A DNA stretch of 6,274 nucleotides, from positions 1 to 6,274 of the forward strand of contig JANOIR010000160.1 of NCBI GenBank assembly GCA_031407765.1, in the 5' to 3' direction. Shown one piece after another: positions 1 to 6,274 of the stretch. The notes beneath the pieces were generated by a model. It had not been told where the DNA came from and made no database searches. It was given only the letters and a program-made list of their open reading frames with translations. This stretch comes from JBDSLU01 sp031407765. Its GTDB lineage: Bacteria; Acidobacteriota; Vicinamibacteria; Vicinamibacterales; Vicinamibacteraceae. Numbering within the stretch: the stretch's first letter is position 1; each line of letters opens with the position of its first letter. Both the position numbers and the translations under genes were made by a program.

Positions 1-50
1 GCGGCATTCGACGGGCGATGCATCCCGGCGCTCGGCGTTGCTCGTCGGTT

Positions 51-67
51 GAATATTCCCGATATTC
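51..67. repeat. AT-rich inverted repeat (GAATAT-N5-ATATTC)
   Basis: GAATAT at 51-56 and ATATTC at 62-67 form a perfect 6-bp inverted repeat around TCCCG. The first eight bases, GAATATTC (51-58), are also a palindrome on their own, and ATATTC recurs 9 bases apart (53-58 and 62-67). This is the most AT-rich spot in the first 290 bases, which is why it stands out. It could be a protein-binding site for recD2 or for a gene to the left. No known operator consensus was matched, so a function is only inferred. Confidence 0.25.
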
Positions 68-262
68 GCCCTCCTCGCGCCTGGATCGCCGGGCGCCTCG
101 CCCGTCTCGGTGCCTCGCGCCACTTCCACCACGGACTGCTAGCGGCTCTCTTCCTTCCATCGACAGGCACGGGGGCAACTTGAGGAGAGACCCGGCGGCC
201 GCGCGGGGCGCCGCGGCGCGCCCAGCGCCGCGCATAGCAGCCCCGCGCCTCAAAGGCCGCCC

Positions 263-289
263 GCGACCGCGCGTGAGGCGCGCGGTCGC
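263..289. repeat. Perfect 11-bp GC hairpin upstream of recD2
   Basis: Bases 263-273 (GCGACCGCGCG) are exactly complementary to 279-289 (CGCGCGGTCGC), leaving a 5-base loop, TGAGG. The hairpin ends 21 bases before the GTG of recD2. No T-run follows it (the next bases are CAACGAGATATAAC), so it does not look like a standard intrinsic terminator for + strand transcription. It could be a leader structure if transcription starts upstream, a DNA-level operator, or the remains of a terminator for an upstream gene. Confidence 0.5.
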
Positions 290-297
290 CAACGAGA

Positions 298-309
298 TAT
301 AACGAGGAG
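298..309 (+). promoter_or_regulatory. TATAAC -10-like hexamer and AGGAG ribosome-site candidate of recD2
   Basis: TATAAC at 298-303 matches five of six bases of the sigma-70 -10 consensus. AGGAG at 305-309 is a good Shine-Dalgarno core but ends only one base before the GTG at 311, closer than the usual 5-9 bases. If TATAAC is the -10 element, transcription would start at about the GTG and give a leaderless mRNA. No convincing -35 hexamer sits 16-18 bases upstream, where the hairpin lies. The two readings, promoter or ribosome site, compete and neither is secure. Confidence 0.25.
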
Positions 310-310
310 C

Positions 311-2548
311 GTGGATCCCAGCGCCGAGCGGGAGCTCGTGGCGGGCGTCGTGGAGCGGGTCACCTACCACGACCAGGAGAGCGGCTTCGCCGTTCTGCGG
401 GTCCGTGCACCCGGGCTCGCCGATCTCGCCACGGTGGTCGGCCGGATGCCGGCGATCGCCTCGGGCGAGGCCATCCAGGCCGGCGGCGTGTGGGTGCGCG
501 ATCGCAGCCACGGCCTCCAGTTCCAGGCGGCATGGGTGCGCACGGCGGCGCCGACCTCGGCTGAAGGCCTGGAGAAGTACCTGGCCTCCGGCCTCCTGAA
601 GGGCATCGGGCCACACTTCGCCAAGCGACTCGTCGCGGCCTTCGGCGCCGGGGTCTTCGACGTGATCGAGACGGCGCCCGATCGGCTGCGCGACGTCGAG
701 GGCATCGGGCCGCAGCGGGCGCTGCGCATCAGCGACGGCTGGCGCTCGCAGCGGGCCGTGCGCGACATCATGGTCTTCCTGCACGGCCTCGGCGTCGGCA
801 CGTCGCGGGCGCAGCGGATCTACAAGACCTACGGCATCGACGCGATCCCGATCCTGCGCGACAACCCGTACCGCCTGGCCCGCGACGTGCACGGCATCGG
901 GTTCGTCGTCGCCGACAAGATGGCGGCGAAGCTGGGGATTGCCGCCACCGCGATGATCCGGATCCGCGCCGGCGTCGGCTACGCGCTGGCGAAGGCGATG
1001 GACGAAGGTCACTGCGGCCTGCCCGAGGCCGATCTGGTGGCGCAGGCGGCGACGCTGCTCGAAGTGCCGACGGCGCTGGTCGAAGAGGCGATCGCCCTCG
1101 AGCTCGCGGCTGCCGCGATCGTCCGCGATCGCATAAGCCCGGATCGCGCCGGACCCGATCGCGCCGGACCCGTCACGCTGCTGTTCCTCGCCAGCCTGCA
1201 CGCCGCCGAGCGCGCCATCGCCGAGCAGCTCGCCGCCCTCGCGGCGGGCGCGCCGCCGTGGCCGGTGATCGACGCCGACAAGGCGCTGGCGTGGGCCGCG
1301 GCGCAACAGGGAGTGGCACTGGCGGACGAGCAGCGCGGCGCGGTGGCACTGGCGCTGCGATCGAAGCTGCTGGTGCTGACCGGCGGACCCGGCGTCGGCA
1401 AGACGACGGTGCTGAAGACGCTGCTGCAAATCCTGACGGCCAAGCGGGTGCGGCCCCTCCTGTGCGCGCCGACGGGGCGCGCCGCCAAGCGGCTGGCCGA
1501 GGTCACCGGCCTCGAAGCCCGCACCATCCATCGCCTGCTCGAAGTCAACCCGCGCGACGGCCGCTTCCGCCGCGACGAGCGCACGCCGCTCGACGGCGAT
1601 CTGATCGTCGTCGACGAGGCGTCGATGATCGACGTTCCGCTGATGCACGCGCTCGTGCGGGCGGTGCCGCGGACTGCGGCGCTGCTGATCGTCGGCGACG
1701 CCGATCAGTTGCCATCGGTCGGTCCCGGACAGGTGCTCGCCGATCTGATCGCGTCCGCCGCCCTGCCGGTGGCCCGGCTCACGACGGTGTTCCGCCAGGC
1801 CGCGGCGAGCCGCATCGTTGCCGCCGCGCACCAGGTGCAGGCCGGGCTGGTGCCGCAGTCGACGCCCGAGGGCGAGCCCGGCGACTTCTATCTCGTCGAC
1901 GCCGCCGACGCCGAACGCGCCGCCGAGCGCGTGCTGACGCTGGTGCGCGATCGCATCCCGCGCCGCTTCGGCCTCGATCCGGCGCGCGACATCCAGGTGC
2001 TGTGCCCGATGAACCGCGGCGCCGCCGGCACCAAGGCGCTGAACCTGGCGCTGCAGGCCGCGCTCAACCCGCACGCGACGCCGCGGCTCGAGCGCTTCGG
2101 CAACGCGTTCGCGCCCGGCGACAAGGTGATGCAGATCGAGAACGACTACGACAAGGAGGTCTACAACGGCGACATCGGCCGCGTCGTCTCGGTGGACCTC
2201 GAGGCCGGCGCGCTCGTCGTCGACATCGATGGCCGCGAGATCCCCTACGACGCCAGCGAGCTCGACCGGCTCGTGCTCGCCTACGCGACCACGATTCACA
2301 AGGCCCAGGGCTCGGAGTACCCGGCGGTGGTGGTGCCGCTCACGACCGAGCACTACCCGATGCTGCAGCGCCGGCTGATCTACACCGCGATCACGCGCGG
2401 ACGCCGGCTCGTCGTGGTGGTCGGGCCGAAGAAGGCGCTCGCCATCGCGGTGGGTCAGGCCACCGCGCGGCGGCGCTGGTCGAAGCTCGCCGAGTGGCTC
2501 GCCACGTCGCCGTTACACGCGGTCGAGTCGCGCACCCCGATCGACTGA
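311..2548 (+). CDS. recD2: RecD2-type ATP-dependent DNA helicase
   Basis: A 745-residue superfamily 1B 5'-3' DNA helicase of the long RecD2 family, which acts without RecBC in DNA repair and fork maintenance. The N-terminal domain (about 1-90, with VVERVTYHDQESGFAVLRV) is followed by helix-hairpin-helix segments (LLKGIGPHFAKRL near 95-107, VEGIGPQRAL 129-138, VHGIGFVVADKMA 193-205). The motor has LADEQRGAV (337-345), Walker A GGPGVGKTT (358-366), APTGRAAKRL (386-395), Walker B VDEAS (434-438), GDADQLPSVGPG (462-473), TVFRQ (492-496), an SH3-like stretch GDKVMQIENDYDKEVYNGDIG (603-623), HKAQGSEY (663-670) and YTAITRGRR (691-699). All motifs are intact and the length fits the family. The GTG at 311 places the conserved N-terminus correctly, although its AGGAG is unusually close. 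A GTG at 338 is a less likely alternative start. No recB, recC or addAB gene is present in the window. Confidence 0.95.
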   Translation: MDPSAERELVAGVVERVTYHDQESGFAVLRVRAPGLADLATVVGRMPAIASGEAIQAGGVWVRDRSHGLQFQAAWVRTAAPTSAEGLEKYLASGLLKGIGPHFAKRLVAAFGAGVFDVIETAPDRLRDVEGIGPQRALRISDGWRSQRAVRDIMVFLHGLGVGTSRAQRIYKTYGIDAIPILRDNPYRLARDVHGIGFVVADKMAAKLGIAATAMIRIRAGVGYALAKAMDEGHCGLPEADLVAQAATLLEVPTALVEEAIALELAAAAIVRDRISPDRAGPDRAGPVTLLFLASLHAAERAIAEQLAALAAGAPPWPVIDADKALAWAAAQQGVALADEQRGAVALALRSKLLVLTGGPGVGKTTVLKTLLQILTAKRVRPLLCAPTGRAAKRLAEVTGLEARTIHRLLEVNPRDGRFRRDERTPLDGDLIVVDEASMIDVPLMHALVRAVPRTAALLIVGDADQLPSVGPGQVLADLIASAALPVARLTTVFRQAAASRIVAAAHQVQAGLVPQSTPEGEPGDFYLVDAADAERAAERVLTLVRDRIPRRFGLDPARDIQVLCPMNRGAAGTKALNLALQAALNPHATPRLERFGNAFAPGDKVMQIENDYDKEVYNGDIGRVVSVDLEAGALVVDIDGREIPYDASELDRLVLAYATTIHKAQGSEYPAVVVPLTTEHYPMLQRRLIYTAITRGRRLVVVVGPKKALAIAVGQATARRRWSKLAEWLATSPLHAVESRTPID
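1127..1171 (+). repeat. 15-bp in-frame tandem repeat within recD2
   Basis: Two exact copies of a 15-bp unit (GATCGCGCCGGACCC) lie at 1142-1156 and 1157-1171. A degenerate third copy, GATCGCATAAGCCCG, directly precedes them at 1127-1141. They encode DRISP-DRAGP-DRAGP (residues 273-287), in the linker between the helix-hairpin-helix half and the helicase motor. The unit is a multiple of three, so copy-number change would keep the frame. It is most likely a replication-slippage expansion in a tolerant linker. Confidence 0.8.
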
Positions 2549-2602
2549 TACGACGAGTCATAACGGCAGCGAAATCAATCCATCTCGGGCCCGCATCGAT
2601 GA

Positions 2603-2635
2603 GCCTCGCGTCATGCCCCGGACGAGGCCGGCATG
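2603..2635. repeat. Two interleaved inverted repeats upstream of aceE
   Basis: GCCTCG (2603-2608) pairs with CGAGGC (2623-2628), and CATGCC (2612-2617) pairs with GGCATG (2630-2635). The order is A-B-A'-B', so the two hairpins cannot form together as simple stems. The second dyad runs into the TG of the extended -10 candidate at 2634, a position suited to a repressor site. No T-run follows, so these are not standard intrinsic terminators of recD2. Six-base dyads arise easily by chance in GC-rich DNA, and a regulatory role is inferred only from position. Confidence 0.3.
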
Positions 2636-2642
2636 CTACACT
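2634..2642 (+). promoter_or_regulatory. Extended -10 promoter candidate for aceEF
   Basis: TGCTACACT fits the extended -10 pattern TGnTAnAnT of sigma-70-type promoters. The place 17 bases upstream (about 2614-2619, TGCCCC) has no TTGACA-like -35, which extended -10 promoters can tolerate. A start near 2649 would give a leader of about 65 bases before the ATG at 2715. A second candidate, TATAAA at 2651-2656, matches five of six -10 bases but also lacks a -35. Either site lies downstream of the ATG at 2613 and so argues against that longer aceE start. Confidence 0.5.
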
Positions 2643-2668
2643 CGCCCAGTTATAAAGTCATACGCGGA

Positions 2669-2685
2669 GGCCGATGATGTCGGCC
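2669..2685 (+). repeat. Leader hairpin upstream of aceE
   Basis: GGCCGA (2669-2674) and TCGGCC (2680-2685) form a perfect 6-bp stem with the 5-base loop TGATG. The stem overlaps the end of a GGAGG at 2666-2670 and covers two ATG triplets (2674 and 2677) that are out of frame with aceE. If transcription begins at the extended -10 candidate, the hairpin would lie in the leader RNA and could hide that decoy ribosome site. No known riboswitch class was recognised. Confidence 0.4.
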
Positions 2686-2700
2686 GCGAGACCGCGCAGC

Positions 2701-2704
2701 GGAG
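2701..2704 (+). promoter_or_regulatory. Ribosome-binding site that decides the aceE start
   Basis: GGAG at 2701-2704 ends 10 bases before the ATG at 2715, slightly long but workable spacing. No in-frame ATG, GTG or TTG occurs between 2613 and 2715. The ATG at 2613 has no Shine-Dalgarno sequence and lies upstream of the likely promoter. This supports 2715 as the start. Confidence 0.6.
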
Positions 2705-2714
2705 ACCACCTTCC

Positions 2715-5393
<2,679 letters not shown>

Positions 5394-5396
5394 AAC

Positions 5397-6274
5397 ATGC
5401 CCACCGAATTCAAGATTCCCAACCTCGGGGACGGCATCAAGGGCGGCGACGTCCTGAACGTCCTCGTCAAGGTCGGCGACACCGTCGCGAAGGATCAGAA
5501 CGTCGTCGAGCTCGAGACCGACAAGGCGACGATCGAAGTGCCGTCGTCGGTGGCGGGCACGGTCGCCGAGATCAAGGTCAAGAGCGGCGACAAGGTGACG
5601 ATCGGCCAGGTGGTGCTGACGCTCGACGAAGGTGCGGCGTCGGCCGCGGCCAGCGCCCCGTCGCCTTCGCCTGAGAAGGCGTCGCCGGCGTCGCCGCCTC
5701 CTCAGGCTTCGTCGCCCTCACCCTCCCAGCCGGCCAACCAGGCGCCTTCGCCGACAGCCGCGCCGCCTGCGGCGGCGCCGCCGCCCGCCGCTGCGTCGGC
5801 GTCGCCTCCGCCTGCGGCTTCGGCGCCCCAGGCTGCTGCGTCGGGTGAGCCGATCACGTTCAGCATCCCCAACCTCGGCGACGGCATCAAGGGCGGCGAC
5901 GTGCTGAACGTCCTCGTCAAGGTCGGCGACGTCGTCGCCAAGGACCAGAGCGTTGTCGAGCTCGAGACCGACAAGGCGACGATCGAGGTGCCGTCGTCGA
6001 TCGCCGGCACCGTGTCGGAGATCAAGGTCAAGGCCGGCGACAAGGTCACGATCGGTCAGGGCGTGCTCGTCCTGGCTGGGACGCCTGCGCCCGCGGCGGC
6101 ACCACAGACGCCAGGATCGGCGCCGGCGAAAGTCAGCCCCGAGCAGATTGCGTCGCTCGATGCCGCTCCCGAGGCGCCGGGGCAGGCGCCGGCCGCGCCC
6201 GGCCCGAGCTTCGGCGGCAAGACCGGCGACACCAGGCCGAAGGGAAGCGGACCGGGTGAGCTCGTCGACTTTTC
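5397..6274 (+). CDS. aceF: Pyruvate dehydrogenase E2 (dihydrolipoyl acetyltransferase), 5' part
   Basis: This is the N-terminal 292 codons of the E2 core, which carries acetyl groups on lipoyl arms and transfers them to CoA. Two lipoyl domains are visible, at residues about 5-76 and 155-226. Each has IPNLGDGIKGGDV and the lipoylation motif ETDKATIEVPS, with the modified lysine at Lys43 and Lys193. An Ala/Pro/Ser-rich linker separates them (about 78-152), and a second linker follows (about 228 onward, ending PGELVDF at the edge). The peripheral subunit-binding domain and the catalytic domain, with its HxxxD-type active site, lie beyond the window. The ATG at 5397 is three bases after the aceE stop and has no clear Shine-Dalgarno sequence, so translation is probably coupled to aceE. 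The adjacent aceE makes pyruvate dehydrogenase E2 far likelier than a 2-oxoglutarate or branched-chain E2. The truncation comes from the window edge. Confidence 0.95.
   Translation, partial: MPTEFKIPNLGDGIKGGDVLNVLVKVGDTVAKDQNVVELETDKATIEVPSSVAGTVAEIKVKSGDKVTIGQVVLTLDEGAASAAASAPSPSPEKASPASPPPQASSPSPSQPANQAPSPTAAPPAAAPPPAAASASPPPAASAPQAAASGEPITFSIPNLGDGIKGGDVLNVLVKVGDVVAKDQSVVELETDKATIEVPSSIAGTVSEIKVKAGDKVTIGQGVLVLAGTPAPAAAPQTPGSAPAKVSPEQIASLDAAPEAPGQAPAAPGPSFGGKTGDTRPKGSGPGELVDF
5409..5624 (+). repeat. Lipoyl domain repeat, copy 1
   Basis: This is the first copy of a 216-bp direct repeat that encodes a lipoyl domain (aceF residues 5-76, lipoyl Lys43). The second copy lies 450 bases downstream. 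By hand alignment the copies share 186 of 216 bases and 64 of 72 residues. The bases around the lipoyl lysine are almost unchanged between copies. Confidence 0.9.
5628..5852 (+). other. Ala/Pro/Ser-rich inter-lipoyl linker of aceF
   Basis: Residues 78-152 of the E2 are almost entirely Ala, Pro and Ser, with few Gln, Glu, Lys, Asn, Thr and Gly. This is typical of the extended, mobile linkers that let lipoyl domains swing between E1, E2 and E3 active sites. The DNA is low-complexity (GCG, CCG, TCG and CCT codons), so length variation between strains is plausible. Reading frames open here in other phases are Arg-rich shadows of this composition. Confidence 0.85.
5859..6074 (+). repeat. Lipoyl domain repeat, copy 2
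   Basis: This is the second copy of the lipoyl-domain direct repeat (aceF residues 155-226, lipoyl Lys193). Eight residues differ from copy 1: K6/S156, T29/V179, N35/S185, V52/I202, A57/S207, S63/A213, V72/G222 and T75/V225. Most changes are conservative and none touches the ETDKATIEVPS motif. Confidence 0.9.

Larger units (their letters stand above)
1..310. other. Upstream region without a supportable gene
   Basis: I see no convincing gene here. One + frame is open from base 1 to a TGA at 181-183 and would encode about 60 residues ending in LPSTGTGAT. Only about 65% of its third codon positions are G or C, against roughly 28 of the first 30 codons in recD2, so it looks like chance openness in GC-rich DNA. 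It could still be the tail of a gene that begins outside the window. A second frame (18-302) reads as Arg/Pro/Ala-rich noise. No tRNA, rRNA or mobile-element end was recognised. The notable contents are a short AT-rich dyad at 51-67, a strong GC hairpin at 263-289 and the AT-rich stretch just before recD2. The region is probably intergenic and may hold the recD2 promoter. Confidence 0.5.

Noticed and set aside
1..183. Possible 3' end of a gene entering from the left edge
   Set aside because: The frame is open for 60 codons, but its third-position GC (about 65%) is far below that of the real genes here and no family was recognised. It cannot be excluded without the sequence to the left.
18..302. 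94-codon + strand frame before recD2
   Set aside because: The product is Arg/Pro/Ala-rich and low-complexity, has no ribosome site, and spans the strong hairpin. It looks like chance openness in GC-rich DNA.
2549..2602. Intrinsic terminator after recD2
   Set aside because: No GC stem followed by a T-run is visible. CGGGCCCG near 2586-2593 is a palindrome with no loop and no T-run. Termination may be Rho-dependent, or there may be read-through.
1258..2655. 465-codon + strand frame overlapping recD2
   Set aside because: It is an out-of-phase reading of recD2, extremely Arg/Gly/Ala-rich with no domain signature. It overlaps the helicase motor region, whose motifs are all intact in the recD2 frame.
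2613..2714. 34-residue N-terminal extension of aceE from the ATG at 2613
   Set aside because: There is no ribosome site before it, the extension does not resemble AceE N-termini, and the promoter candidate lies downstream of that ATG. The ATG at 2715 gives 892 residues, close to the family norm.
5632..5907. Arg-rich 91-codon + strand frame within aceF
   Set aside because: It is the out-of-phase reading of the Ala/Pro/Ser linker. A run of Arg, Leu and Pro is what shifted GCG, CCG and CCT codons give.

Overview
The window is GC-rich bacterial DNA with strong G/C preference at third codon positions in its genes. It carries two complete genes and one partial gene, all on the + strand: recD2 (311-2548), aceE (2715-5393) and the 5' part of aceF (5397 to the right edge). 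The homodimeric-type pyruvate dehydrogenase E1 followed directly by an E2, a long-form RecD helicase with no recB or recC in view, and the codon bias together suggest a Gram-negative-type, GC-rich lineage. Acidobacteriota is my best guess and some Proteobacteria or Myxococcota remain possible. This is an inference from style, not a proven placement.

Region by region: bases 1-310 hold no gene I can support. They contain a small AT-rich dyad (51-67), a strong perfect hairpin (263-289) and a TATAAC/AGGAG stretch immediately before the GTG start of recD2. recD2 encodes a 745-residue superfamily 1B DNA helicase with every expected motif, plus a short 15-bp tandem repeat in the linker between its N-terminal and motor halves. 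A 166-bp intergenic gap (2549-2714) has an extended -10 promoter candidate, two interleaved inverted repeats and a leader hairpin, and no recognisable intrinsic terminator. aceE encodes an 892-residue pyruvate dehydrogenase E1. aceF starts 3 bases after the aceE stop and is cut by the window edge after 292 codons. That part covers two nearly identical lipoyl domains and their Ala/Pro/Ser-rich linkers, but not the subunit-binding or catalytic domain.

Functionally, aceE and aceF are two parts of one machine. E1 decarboxylates pyruvate on thiamine diphosphate and passes the acetyl group to the lipoyl arms of E2. An E3 gene (lpd) would be expected further downstream but is not visible. RecD2 is a DNA repair and replication-fork helicase with no evident functional tie to the complex, and the intervening promoter-like gap suggests a separate transcription unit.

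I found no sign of a new biological system. This is ordinary housekeeping sequence, and the points worth a second look are modest: regulatory-looking dyads, start-site questions, the recD2 micro-repeat and the duplicated lipoyl domain.
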